Assembly: GCA_900541855.1 (NCBI GenBank)
Contig: UQLD01000001.1
Span: 87,258 to 151,257 of the forward strand
Reading direction: 5' to 3'
DNA length: 64,000 nucleotides
From: an uncultured Collinsella sp.
GTDB taxonomy: Bacteria; Actinomycetota; Coriobacteriia; Coriobacteriales; Coriobacteriaceae
The notes beneath the pieces were generated by a model. It made no database searches and was not told the DNA's origin. It worked only from the letters and a program-made list of their open reading frames with translations. Positions within the stretch are counted from its first letter, which is position 1; each line of letters starts with the position of its first letter. The translations under genes and the position numbers were made by a program. Below, one piece after another: positions 32,747 through 40,289 of the stretch.

Positions 32747-33454
32747 TTACTCAGCCAGGAAGTCACGCTGGACAGCGGGATCGACCTTGACGCCAGGGCC
32801 CATGGTGGAAGACACGGAGATGGACTTGACGTACTTGCCCTTAGCAGAAGAGGGCTTGACGCGCAGAATCTCGGTGTACAGGGCAGCGTAGTTCTCGACG
32901 AGCTGCTGCTCAGAGAAGGACTTCTTGCCCAGGGGCACGTGGCAGATGCCGTAGCGGTCGGCGCGGTACTCAACGCGGCCAGCCTTGAGCTCGGAGACCA
33001 TCTTGGCGACGTCCATGGTCACGGTGCCGAGCTTGGGGTTCGGCATGAGGCCACGGGGACCAAGGATCTTACCGATGCGGCCAACCTTGGCCATCATGTT
33101 CGGCGTAGCGATAGCGGCGTCGAAGTTGATCTCGCCCTTCTGAATCTGGGCGACGAGCTCGTCGGAACCGATGATGTCGGCGCCGGCAGCCTCAGCCTCA
33201 CGGGCCTTCTCGCCCTCGGCGAAGACGGCAACACGAACGGTCTTGCCGGTGCCGTGGGGCAGGGAGATGGAACCACGGATGTTCTGGTCAGCCTTACGAG
33301 TATCGATGCCCAGACGGAAGTGAGCCTCGACGGTCTCGTCGAACTTGGCGGTGTCGAGCTCCTTGATGAGCTTGGCAGCCTGAAGGGGGGTGTAGAGCGT
33401 TGCGCGGTCGATCTTCTCGGCAGCGGCGTTATAGCTCTTACCATGCTTAGCCAT
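32747..33454 (-). CDS. rplA: 50S ribosomal protein L1
   Basis: L1-stalk protein that helps release E-site tRNA and can repress its own mRNA. 235 aa, normal length. VEAHFRLGIDTRKADQNIRGSISLPHGTGKT and GPRGLMPNPKLGTVT are family hallmarks. Two ATGs lie close together; 33454 was chosen because GGAGG is then 8 nt away and homology begins MAKHGK. rplK is 117 bp upstream on the same strand. rplJL are not downstream as in most bacteria but about 22 kb away. Confidence 0.97.
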   Translation of the reverse strand: MAKHGKSYNAAAEKIDRATLYTPLQAAKLIKELDTAKFDETVEAHFRLGIDTRKADQNIRGSISLPHGTGKTVRVAVFAEGEKAREAEAAGADIIGSDELVAQIQKGEINFDAAIATPNMMAKVGRIGKILGPRGLMPNPKLGTVTMDVAKMVSELKAGRVEYRADRYGICHVPLGKKSFSEQQLVENYAALYTEILRVKPSSAKGKYVKSISVSSTMGPGVKVDPAVQRDFLAE

Positions 33455-33571
33455 GTGCATTACCTCCTGTGGTTAAACGGGCGTGAGCCCTCCCACATCG
33501 TATCGTGTGCCCTATTGCACACATTTAACGGGCGCCCCGGTCGGAGCACCCGCCGTTACCATAAGAAATCG

Positions 33572-34000
33572 CTACTCAGCGATGGTGACGCCCATGGAAC
33601 GGGCGGTACCGGCGATGATCTTCTTGGCGGCGTCAATGTCGTTGGCATTGAGGTCCGGCATCTTGATCTCGGCGATCTTGGTGAGCTGCTCCTGGGAGAG
33701 CTGACCAACCTTGTCAGCCTGGGGCTTAGCGGAACCAGACTTGAGGTTCAGCTCCTTCTTGATAAGGTGAGCCGCCGGCGGGGTCTTGGTGATGAAGGAG
33801 AAGGACTTGTCCTCGTAGACAGAGATCTCAACGGGGATGATGTCACCCTTCTTGTCCTGCGTCTCGGCGTTAAAGGCCTGGCAGAACTGCATGATGTTCA
33901 CGCCAGCAGCGCCCAGGGCGGGGCCGACGGGAGGAGCGGGGTTTGCTGCACCAGCAGGAATCTGGAGCTTAATGACGTTGGCAACCTTCTTCTCAGCCAT
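33572..34000 (-). CDS. rplK: 50S ribosomal protein L11
   Basis: Part of the GTPase-associated centre. 142 aa. The N-terminal IKLQIPAGAANPAPPVGPALG with its conserved proline switch and the C-terminal rRNA-binding TKIAEIKMPDLNANDIDAAKKIIAGTARSMG are typical. ATG at 34000 (MAEKKVANVIK) has AAAGGAA 8 nt upstream; a second ATG at 34006 is too close to that site. It follows nusG after 120 bp with no visible terminator. Confidence 0.97.
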   Translation of the reverse strand: MAEKKVANVIKLQIPAGAANPAPPVGPALGAAGVNIMQFCQAFNAETQDKKGDIIPVEISVYEDKSFSFITKTPPAAHLIKKELNLKSGSAKPQADKVGQLSQEQLTKIAEIKMPDLNANDIDAAKKIIAGTARSMGVTIAE

Positions 34001-34120
34001 GGTCATTCCTTTCGAATCACGAGTGTGAAGTACTTGCTATATCGTAAGCACGCACGTGTTAGAAGCACTCCTGAGATGAGCAGTCACAGAAGAAGCACGC
34101 TCGCGCGAACGGACGAAAAC

Positions 34121-34657
34121 TTAAGCGATGACAGCGACCTGGTTAAAGTCGAGCTCGACCGGCGTCTCGCGGCCAAAGATCATCAGCGTGACCTTGAGCT
34201 TGCCAGCCTCGGTGTTAACCTCGGAGACCTTGCCATCAAAGTCGGTAAGCGGGCCATCGGTGACGCGGACGGACGTACCGACCTCAATATCAACCGAGGT
34301 GCGCTTGGGCGAATCGCCCTTACCGGGACGACGAGTCATCTTGTTGTACTCGTCGCGGGAAAGCGGAGCGGGCTTGCCGTTGCCGCCTAGGAAACCGGTG
34401 ACGCCAGGCGTGTTACGAACACACGTCCAAGCATCGTCATCCATCTCCATGCGGACCAGGACATAACCCGGGAAGATCTTGGAATCCTTGGTCTCACGCT
34501 TGCCACCCTCTTTAATCTCGGTGACGCGCTCCATAGGAATCTCGATATCAAAGATACGGTCCTGCATGCCCATAGTCTCGATGCGATGCTCGAGATCGGA
34601 CTTAACGCGGTTCTCGTATCCAGAGTAAGTGTGAACGACGTACCAACGCTTAGACAT
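34121..34657 (-). CDS. nusG: transcription termination/antitermination factor NusG
   Basis: Binds RNA polymerase and couples it to Rho or ribosomes. 178 aa, typical. The NGN domain starts KRWYVVHTYSGYENRVKSDLEHRI and holds FPGYVLVRMEMDDDAW and NTPGVTGFLG. A linker at about 100-120 leads to the KOW domain (GTSVRVTDGPLTDFDGKVSEVN). Three bp separate it from secE upstream. Confidence 0.97.
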   Translation of the reverse strand: MSKRWYVVHTYSGYENRVKSDLEHRIETMGMQDRIFDIEIPMERVTEIKEGGKRETKDSKIFPGYVLVRMEMDDDAWTCVRNTPGVTGFLGGNGKPAPLSRDEYNKMTRRPGKGDSPKRTSVDIEVGTSVRVTDGPLTDFDGKVSEVNTEAGKLKVTLMIFGRETPVELDFNQVAVIA

Positions 34658-34660
34658 GGT

Positions 34661-34999
34661 TTAGCCCCTCAATCCAGAGAACAGAGCAAGAGCCTCGCCA
34701 AAGCCAGCATCGAGCAGAGCGATGACGACGCCGACGACGATCAGAGAAGCGCAAACAACAACCGAGTAGTTCACGAGCTCCTTCTTATCGGGCCACGTGA
34801 CACGCTTCATCTCGGACTTGACCGAAGCGAAATACTTCTTGGTGCGGGCGAAGAAACCAGGCTTCTCGTTCTTCTTGGACTTCGCAGCCTTCTCGTTCTT
34901 CTTGGCAACGGCCTTCTTGGCCTCAACCTTGGAGTTGGCGGCAGCTTTGTTGGCAGGTGCCGGCTGCTGAGCCTTCTTCTTGTTCTTCTTGTTGGCCAT
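34661..34999 (-). CDS. secE: preprotein translocase subunit SecE
   Basis: Essential small subunit of the SecYEG channel. 112 aa. A Lys/Ala-rich cytoplasmic extension of about 50 residues is followed by the amphipathic SVKSEMKRVTWPDKKELVNYS segment and one transmembrane helix (VVVCASLIVVGVVIALL). The WP-containing amphipathic motif is diagnostic. Lies between tRNA-Trp and nusG in the classic rpmG-trnW-secE-nusG order. Confidence 0.95.
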   Translation of the reverse strand: MANKKNKKKAQQPAPANKAAANSKVEAKKAVAKKNEKAAKSKKNEKPGFFARTKKYFASVKSEMKRVTWPDKKELVNYSVVVCASLIVVGVVIALLDAGFGEALALFSGLRG

Positions 35000-35075
35000 T
35001 TGGGTTACCTCCGCGCAATGCGCTTATACATGAGTAAACCGTAAGCCCCCAAGTGGGAGCTTACGGAATAATGAC

Positions 35076-35151
35076 TGGCACGCCAGGAAGGACTCGAACC
35101 CTCAACACTCGGTTTTGGAGACCGATGCTCTACCAATTGAACTACTGGCGT
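35076..35151 (-). tRNA. tRNA-Trp (CCA anticodon)
   Basis: 76 nt. Acceptor ACGCCAG/CTGGCGT, anticodon stem TCGGT/ACCGA around CTCCAAA (anticodon CCA), T-loop TTCGAGT, encoded 3' CCA. Confidence 0.97.
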
Positions 35152-35164
35152 ATGTGACTAGAGA

Positions 35165-35314
35165 CTAGCGAGTCTCTTTGTGCAGCGTGTGGTGACGGCA
35201 CCAGGGGCAATACTTCTTGATCTCCATACGATCAGGCATGGTCGACTTGTTCTTGGTGGTCGTATAGTTGCGGCGCTTGCACTCAGTGCACGCAAGAGTA
35301 ACTAGAGTACGCAT
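35165..35314 (-). CDS. rpmG: 50S ribosomal protein L33
   Basis: Small zinc-ribbon ribosomal protein, 49 aa, read directly from the sequence because it is so short. It begins MRTLVTLACTECKRRNYTT and contains CPWC, giving the four-cysteine (zinc-binding, C+) form. ATG at 35314 is preceded by GGTTCAGG. Located just upstream of tRNA-Trp and secE, its usual neighbours. Confidence 0.95.
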   Translation of the reverse strand: MRTLVTLACTECKRRNYTTTKNKSTMPDRMEIKKYCPWCRHHTLHKETR

Positions 35315-35359
35315 GTATCCTGAACCTTTCATTTCCGCCCCGTACGGGCACGAGTTGTT

Positions 35360-35389
35360 ACTTTATCAGCTCCACGTAAGTGCTGTCAA
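35360..35389 (-). promoter_or_regulatory. promoter of rpmG-tRNA-Trp-secE-nusG
   Basis: Perfect TTGACA (35384-35389) and TAAAGT (35360-35365), 18-bp spacer. The bases upstream of the -35 box (GAGGTTTTCATTGACAGC) nearly match those of the tRNA-tuf promoter at 37191-37220. Confidence 0.8.
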
Positions 35390-35533
35390 TGAAAACCTCG
35401 AGTCAATTGGTTCTCGGTGGATCCATTCATATTTGGAACACATCAATGAAGCCATCGAGAGCTAATCGACGGTGCATCCAGGACCATTATCGATCCTCTC
35501 GACACCAGCAACGGCTCAATATCCATTGCAGAA

Positions 35534-35566
35534 AAGAACCCGGCACCCATATAAGTGCCGGGTTCT
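35534..35566 (-). terminator. tuf terminator
   Basis: AGAACCCGGCAC / GTGCCGGGTTCT stem, followed on the minus strand by TTTTC, 28 bp past the tuf stop. Confidence 0.88.
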
Positions 35567-35593
35567 CTAAGTCAGCTATATCAAAGAGCTAAT

Positions 35594-36784
35594 TTACTCA
35601 ATGATCGTGGAGACGATGCCCGAACCGACGGTGTGGCCACCCTCGCGGATAGCGAAGCGCAGGCCCTCCTCCATGGCGATCGGGTGGATGAGGTCGCCCT
35701 CGATGGTGATGTGGTCACCAGGCATAGCCATCTCGGTGCCCTCGGGGAGCTTGACCGTACCGGTAACGTCGGTGGTACGGAAGTAGAACTGAGGACGATA
35801 ACCATCGAAGAACGGGGTGTGACGGCCGCCCTCCTCCTTGGTCAGAACGTAGATCTCGCCGGTGAACTTGGTGTGCGGGGTAACCGAACCGGGCTTGCAG
35901 AGAACCTGGCCGCGCTCGATGTCCTCACGCTTGATGCCGCGGAGCAGCAGACCGACGTTGTCGCCAGCCTCGCAGAAGTCCATGGACTTACGGAACATCT
36001 CGATACCGGTAACGACGGTGTTCTGGGTATCCTTGATGCCGACGATCTCGACGGGCTCGTTGAGCTTGAGCTCACCGCGCTCGACACGGCCAGTAGCAAC
36101 GGTACCACGGCCGGAGATGGTCATAACGTCCTCAACGGCCATCAGGAACGGGAGGTCGTTGTTACGAGCAGGCGTCGGGATGTACTCGTCGACGGCCTTC
36201 ATGAGCTCGCGAATGGCGTCCATCCACTTGGCGTCGCCCTCGAGAGCGCCCAGAGCGGAGCCACGGATGACGGGGATGTCGTCGCCGGGGAAATCGTACT
36301 CGGAGAGGAGCTCACGGGTCTCCATCTCGACGAGGTCGATGAGCTCGTCATCGTCGACCATGTCGCACTTGTTCAGGAAGACGACGATGTAGGGAACGCC
36401 GACCTGACGGGCGAGCAGGATGTGCTCGCGGGTCTGAGCCATGGGGCCGTCGGTAGCAGCGATGACCAGGATAGCGCCGTCCATCTGAGCAGCGCCGGAG
36501 ATCATGTTCTTGACGTAGTCAGCGTGGCCCGGGCAGTCAACGTGAGCGTAGTGACGGGCAGCGGTCTCGTACTCAACGTGGGAGACGGAAATCGTAATGC
36601 CGCGCTCGCGCTCCTCGGGAGCCTTGTCGATGTTCTCGAACGCAGTGAAGTCAGCCTTGCAGCCCTCGGTCTCGGAGAGAACCTTGGTGATGGCAGCGGT
36701 CAGCGTGGTCTTGCCGTGGTCGACGTGACCAATGGTGCCGATGTTAACATGCGGCTTAGTGCGCTCAAACTTCTCTTTGGCCAT
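35594..36784 (-). CDS. tuf: translation elongation factor Tu
   Basis: GTPase that delivers aminoacyl-tRNA to the ribosome. 396 aa, standard. G1 GHVDHGKT near residue 19, switch region RERGITI, G3 DCPGHADY, G4 NKCD, then the two beta-barrel domains ending HTVGSGIVSTIIE. ATG at 36784 with GAGGG upstream. Immediately downstream of tRNA-Tyr, tRNA-Thr and tRNA-Met, so it probably shares their promoter. Confidence 0.98.
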   Translation of the reverse strand: MAKEKFERTKPHVNIGTIGHVDHGKTTLTAAITKVLSETEGCKADFTAFENIDKAPEERERGITISVSHVEYETAARHYAHVDCPGHADYVKNMISGAAQMDGAILVIAATDGPMAQTREHILLARQVGVPYIVVFLNKCDMVDDDELIDLVEMETRELLSEYDFPGDDIPVIRGSALGALEGDAKWMDAIRELMKAVDEYIPTPARNNDLPFLMAVEDVMTISGRGTVATGRVERGELKLNEPVEIVGIKDTQNTVVTGIEMFRKSMDFCEAGDNVGLLLRGIKREDIERGQVLCKPGSVTPHTKFTGEIYVLTKEEGGRHTPFFDGYRPQFYFRTTDVTGTVKLPEGTEMAMPGDHITIEGDLIHPIAMEEGLRFAIREGGHTVGSGIVSTIIE

Positions 36785-36880
36785 AAAGCCCTCCTCTTAA
36801 CAGGTCGTCCCCGGACGGGACTTTGCCTTTATACCATAGTGGCCTCTCAACATACTATTGAGAAGCCACCGTGTTACCTA

Positions 36881-36957
36881 TGGTAGCGGTGACTGGATTC
36901 GAACCAGTGACGCCACGGGTATGAACCGTGTGCTCTAACCAACTGAGCTACACCGCC
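36881..36957 (-). tRNA. tRNA-Met (CAT anticodon)
   Basis: 77 nt with CACGG/CCGTG anticodon stem around TTCATAC, T-loop TTCGAAT and encoded CCA. The anticodon stem lacks the three G-C pairs of an initiator, so elongator Met is likeliest; a lysidine-modified tRNA-Ile2 cannot be excluded. Confidence 0.93.
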
Positions 36958-36960
36958 GGA

Positions 36961-37036
36961 TGGAGCCTGCAACCAGACTTGAACTGGTGACCTCTTCGTT
37001 ACCAACGAAGTGCTCTACCGACTGAGCTATACAGGC
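36961..37036 (-). tRNA. tRNA-Thr (GGT anticodon)
   Basis: 76 nt, acceptor GCCTGTA/TGCAGGC, anticodon stem CTTCG/CGAAG around TTGGTAA, encoded CCA; 3 bp from the tRNA-Met gene. Confidence 0.96.
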
Positions 37037-37046
37037 ACTTGACGGG

Positions 37047-37128
37047 TGGGAGCTATAGGATTCGAACCTATGTAGGCAGAGCCAACGGGTTTACAGCCCG
37101 TCCCCATTAACCACTCGGGCAAACTCCC
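37047..37128 (-). tRNA. tRNA-Tyr (GTA anticodon)
   Basis: 82 nt with a long variable arm, anticodon stem ACGGG/CCCGT around CTGTAAA. After the discriminator A the sequence is CCC, so the CCA end is not encoded, unlike the neighbouring tRNAs. Confidence 0.95.
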
Positions 37129-37190
37129 AATCGTTCAAGTATCCGCAGGTCCTTTGGTCTTTTGGACCGCCGCCCCCGCGAACGAAGAAG

Positions 37191-37220
37191 ATAATACGAT
37201 GCCACCTTGGGGGCTGTCAA
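37191..37220 (-). promoter_or_regulatory. promoter of the tRNA-Tyr/Thr/Met-tuf unit
   Basis: TTGACA (37215-37220) and TATTAT (37191-37196), 18-bp spacer, 63 bp upstream of tRNA-Tyr. Strong match to a housekeeping promoter. Confidence 0.85.
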
Positions 37221-37453
37221 CGAAAACCTCTAGATACACGGTGCCGGGCGTATCTATATAGCCGTGACCTGCGGTTTTATTGAGTTTGGATATGAAGGAC
37301 AGTGGTTTTGGATACTGAGGTGACGTTTCCCAAGGTAACACTTTGCTGTAGTGGAGTACACCTTCAGTATCGAACTTCGATACCAGCTTATTTGCACCTA
37401 TATATAGGTCGAGATCGGGGCTGCCCAGACAGAAGATTGCTCTTCCCAGGCAA

Positions 37454-37601
37454 AATCGAGCGTGGATTTTCTTCCGTTTGAAATCGAGCGTGGATAATCT
37501 CCCACTTTGCCGTGCCATCGAATCCAAAGTGGCAGATTATCCACGCTCATTCACTAGGCGGAAGATTTTCCACGCTCGTGTGTCCGATAATCCACGCTCG
37601 A
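37454..37601. repeat. nested inverted repeat with GAGCGTGGAT boxes
   Basis: Two forward (37454, 37482) and three reverse (near 37540, 37565, 37588) copies of the box GAGCGTGGAT. Inner arms 37486-37509 and 37525-37548 match at 23 of 24; outer arms 37457-37476 and 37558-37577 also pair except for a few central bases. Part of an 813-bp gap between tRNA-Tyr and tRNA-Thr(TGT) with no convincing ORF. Confidence 0.75.
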
Positions 37602-37631
37602 TGACGATGACCAACCTCGCCCCGGCCTATG

Positions 37632-37846
37632 TCTCGACCTATAACAGTAAGAGGGTTATTCCTCCCCTATCTGTTACAGATCGAGATGTTTCGCAGAAAC
37701 CCCCGCTTACGTCTCATTCTGTAACAGTAAGAACGGTTTTCAGCCTCTTCGTGTTACGGATCGAGATGTTACCGGCCTTCCCTTGGCAATGTTTCGATCT
37801 GTAACTATAAGGAGGGTCTTCAGCCCACTCGTGTTACGGATCGAGA
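37632..37846. repeat. three 55-bp hairpins at an exact 80-bp spacing
   Basis: Units at 37632-37686, 37712-37766 and 37792-37846. Each has a 15-bp stem of the type TCTCGATCTGTAACA / TGTTACAGATCGAGA around a loop starting GTAAG (units differ at a few bases). The spacing from unit to unit is 80 bp both times. No ORF runs through. Function unknown. Confidence 0.8.
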
Positions 37847-37901
37847 CAAACCTGAAGCTTGGTTGGCGCCAAACACGCTGACTTATCGACATAAATTGAA
37901 A

Positions 37902-37932
37902 CGGGCCCTGTCCCACAAGGAAACAGAGCCCG
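37902..37932 (-). terminator. terminator after tRNA-Thr(TGT)
   Basis: CGGGCCCTGT / ACAGAGCCCG stem, followed on the minus strand by CGTTTCAATTTAT. The minus strand contains GTGGGACAGGG, another GGGACAG occurrence. Confidence 0.65.
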
Positions 37933-37941
37933 AAACTCTCA

Positions 37942-38016
37942 TGGAGCCAGTGACAGGAATCGAACCTGCAACCCACTGATTACAAATCAGTTGCGCTACC
38001 GTTGCGCCACACTGGC
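37942..38016 (-). tRNA. tRNA-Thr (TGT anticodon)
   Basis: 75 nt, acceptor GCCAGTG/CACTGGC, anticodon stem ACTGA/TCAGT around TTTGTAA, T-loop TTCGATT, encoded CCA. Stand-alone gene. Confidence 0.96.
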
Positions 38017-38169
38017 ACACTTGGCGCTTTCACGCGAAGCGAGTTAAGAATAAAGGAATTGCGGACGGGGCGCAACAGGCCGCACGGCGTTATACAAATA
38101 TGCAAAATCCAGCAACAACGCGTACCAGGCCCGTTCATTTCTGTCAGTGCGCCCTCAATCTTAAAACCA

Positions 38170-38230
38170 TTCGCCAGAACGAATAGTTTTAATTACAATT
38201 GCTATATATAAAACTATTCGTTCTGGCGAA
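38170..38230. promoter_or_regulatory. 22-bp palindromic operator of the HipA-like fusion gene
   Basis: Perfect arms 38170-38191 (TTCGCCAGAACGAATAGTTTTA) and 38209-38230, 17-bp spacer containing TATATA. The right arm overlaps the GAAGGG ribosome site 7 nt before the ATG at 38241, so binding there would block transcription and possibly translation. Autoregulation by the protein's own HTH is the natural inference. Confidence 0.85.
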
Positions 38231-38240
38231 GGGTTTCGCG

Positions 38241-39581
38241 ATGCTTACTACCAAAGAAGCCGCCGAGCTGCTCGGCATCACTCCGCGCAGGGTGCAGGAG
38301 CTCATAAAAAACGGAGCACTTGAGGCCCGCAAGGCTTCTGGTGTATGGCTCATCGACAAAGACAGCGTCGACACGCGACTCCGCTCTGTGACCAAAACGG
38401 GGGGACGTCCCCGCCGCGGCCACGGTAAGAGCGAGATCGCGTTCACCCTCATGAACCGCACGTACGAAGTCGCTCAGCTGGTCTACAGTACATCGCGAAA
38501 AGACTTTACCCACATCGGTGCCGACATCGATTACGCCCACGCCCCTATTGGAGTATTTGGCCCTAATAGCCCCATATCGCTAGACTCCTTCCGCATCTGG
38601 TGGCGCGGCCGCGGTATCCCGCTCGCACGCATTGGGCTAGCCTCCCTGCTTGCAGAAGCCGCAGTCGATGTTCCCGATGAACTCGTCCAGCGAAATCTCG
38701 GCCTCTCCTTATCCGACCAGTATTGGATTAGGCCCCAAGGTTCCGGTCTCACCTGGGAGGATATCAACTTCTTCAATAACGCCTTTGATGACGTCTCGCT
38801 GTCCATTGCACCCTTTGCCCCAGAGGGAAAAGCGGCTGCCGCAAAGCCCGATAACACCTCGGACGGCAATCTTCAAAAGTACTGGACGTGCGAGGGCGAA
38901 CGTCGAATTCTGCATAAGGCAGGAGCGCACCTGGACCAGGAACCTTATAACGAGCTGGTGGCGACCGCGCTCCACCGTCGCATCCTAAACGCCTGCGATT
39001 ATGTGCCTTACTCGCTCGAGGGCACGGGCACTTCCGCCCTGAGCACATGCGATGTCTTCTTAACTGATGAAGAAGAGTATGTCCCTGCGTTCTATGTAAA
39101 CCAGCACGCAAACGCAGATGAACGGCTAACCGACTACGAGCGATATGTAGCAAACTGCGAGGAGCTCGGGGTGACAGGCGTCAAGGATGCCCTTGACCGC
39201 ATGATCGTATGTGACGACATCATTGCCAACTACGATCGTCATTGGCGCAACTTCGGCCTCGTGCGAAACGTAAACACGCAAGCTTGCAGACCTGCCCCCA
39301 TCTTCGATTCGGGCTCATCGCTCTGGTGCAACATATCACTAGAGGAGCTTAGGGCGGGAGAGCACAGTTTTACCAGCGCACAATTTCATTCAAGCCCCGC
39401 CAAACAAATGTTGCTCGTCGAGGACATGAGCTGGTTTGACGGCGACAAACTCGAAGGCTTCGTTGACGAGGCAATCGAGATTCTGTCCAGAAACGACGCG
39501 CTCGCGGCAAGGCTGCCATATCTAAAAGAGGCGCTTACATGGCGCCTCCGTAGAATGATCGACATCGCTGAATGGAGTTAG
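38241..39581 (+). CDS. excisionase-type HTH fused to HipA-like kinase
   Basis: 446 aa. Residues 1-48 are a MerR/excisionase-like helix-turn-helix (TTKEAAELLGITPRRVQELIKNG, then VWLIDKDSV). A basic linker (GGRPRRGHGK) leads to a C-terminal half with HipA/CtkA-type kinase signs: KYWTCEGERRILHKAG with candidate ATP-binding Lys, catalytic D332 in NYDRHWRNFG (D332, H334, N337), and metal-binding D356 in IFDSGSS. HipA kinases normally rely on a separate HipB for DNA binding; here both parts are in one chain. The TTG at 38199 would place the start inside the operator, so ATG 38241 was chosen. No partner gene on this strand. Confidence 0.85.
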   Translation: MLTTKEAAELLGITPRRVQELIKNGALEARKASGVWLIDKDSVDTRLRSVTKTGGRPRRGHGKSEIAFTLMNRTYEVAQLVYSTSRKDFTHIGADIDYAHAPIGVFGPNSPISLDSFRIWWRGRGIPLARIGLASLLAEAAVDVPDELVQRNLGLSLSDQYWIRPQGSGLTWEDINFFNNAFDDVSLSIAPFAPEGKAAAAKPDNTSDGNLQKYWTCEGERRILHKAGAHLDQEPYNELVATALHRRILNACDYVPYSLEGTGTSALSTCDVFLTDEEEYVPAFYVNQHANADERLTDYERYVANCEELGVTGVKDALDRMIVCDDIIANYDRHWRNFGLVRNVNTQACRPAPIFDSGSSLWCNISLEELRAGEHSFTSAQFHSSPAKQMLLVEDMSWFDGDKLEGFVDEAIEILSRNDALAARLPYLKEALTWRLRRMIDIAEWS

Positions 39582-39608
39582 CGAGACAGCGTCGCGCCGT
39601 CAGCTCAC

Positions 39609-40286
39609 CTACCTCCCGCGAAGGGCCTTGAGCTTGGCCAGGGCATCGGGGCTCAGGCGACTGCCCAGAGTCATCTTGATTTGCGGGGCTTCCTCGGCCT
39701 CGTGAACGTCGTTGTCGATCTGTTTGATCTCGTCCACCAGCATGCGGCTCGAGATGCGCGTGACGCCCTTGCCCATGACGACGGCCTGGATTGTGCCGTC
39801 ACTCGAAACCACGGAGCACGCGCGGCCTTCTTCGCGCGCCTCGATGCAGAGCTTCTGCACCACGGTATCGGCCGAAACACCCGTCGGCGAAAACTCAATG
39901 CGCACGCCGCGGGCCGGTAGGTTGGGGCGCTCGCTGGAAATATTGCCCGCGCCGTCAAATACGATCACGGCCTCGTAGCGGCCCTGGGCAAACGCAGCTA
40001 CGTCATTAATGAGCGCCGTGCGCGCCATATCGTGAACGTCGCTGGAATACGGATCGTCGGAATGGTCGTAGACGAGCTTTTCGTAGCGCGGCGTGCAGTG
40101 AATCACGTTGTAACCGTCGACCACCAGCAGCTCGGGCTTATTGGAGTGCACCGTCGAGACCGGATCGGCGATGGCCTGCGCAAACGCATTGCCGCCCACG
40201 CCATAGGTCGCGGCCGAAACAATCGGCTTGGCCGAGCCCTCGCCAAAGCGCTTGGCCTTGGACTTGGCACGGTTCTTCTTGGACAT
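39609..40286 (-). CDS. YacP-like NYN-domain ribonuclease
   Basis: Predicted RNase of the PIN/NYN fold, related to B. subtilis YacP (Rae1), which cuts mRNA on the ribosome. 225 aa. A basic, Lys-rich N-terminus of about 50 residues precedes LLVVDGYNVIH, with the first catalytic Asp. VIVFDGAG and SPTGVSADTVVQKLCIEARE, SSDGTIQAVVMGKGVTRISS carry the remaining acidic residues. Three bp after rlmB; the cysS-rlmB-yacP order is common in Gram-positive genomes and supports the call. Confidence 0.9.
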   Translation of the reverse strand: MSKKNRAKSKAKRFGEGSAKPIVSAATYGVGGNAFAQAIADPVSTVHSNKPELLVVDGYNVIHCTPRYEKLVYDHSDDPYSSDVHDMARTALINDVAAFAQGRYEAVIVFDGAGNISSERPNLPARGVRIEFSPTGVSADTVVQKLCIEAREEGRACSVVSSDGTIQAVVMGKGVTRISSRMLVDEIKQIDNDVHEAEEAPQIKMTLGSRLSPDALAKLKALRGR

Positions 40287-40289
40287 GCG

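Noticed and set aside
37135..37527. 130-codon minus-strand ORF between the tRNAs and the repeats
   Set aside because: It covers the tRNA-tuf promoter and the palindrome, and has no recognisable domain or ribosome site.
37454..37601. Replication origin reading of the TTATCCACG boxes
   Set aside because: Boxes differ from the DnaA consensus, are embedded in longer GAGCGTGGAT repeats, and no dnaA, dnaN or AT-rich unwinding region is nearby.
37632..37846. CRISPR array
   Set aside because: Only three units, each internally palindromic with drift; no uniform direct repeats and spacers, no cas genes.
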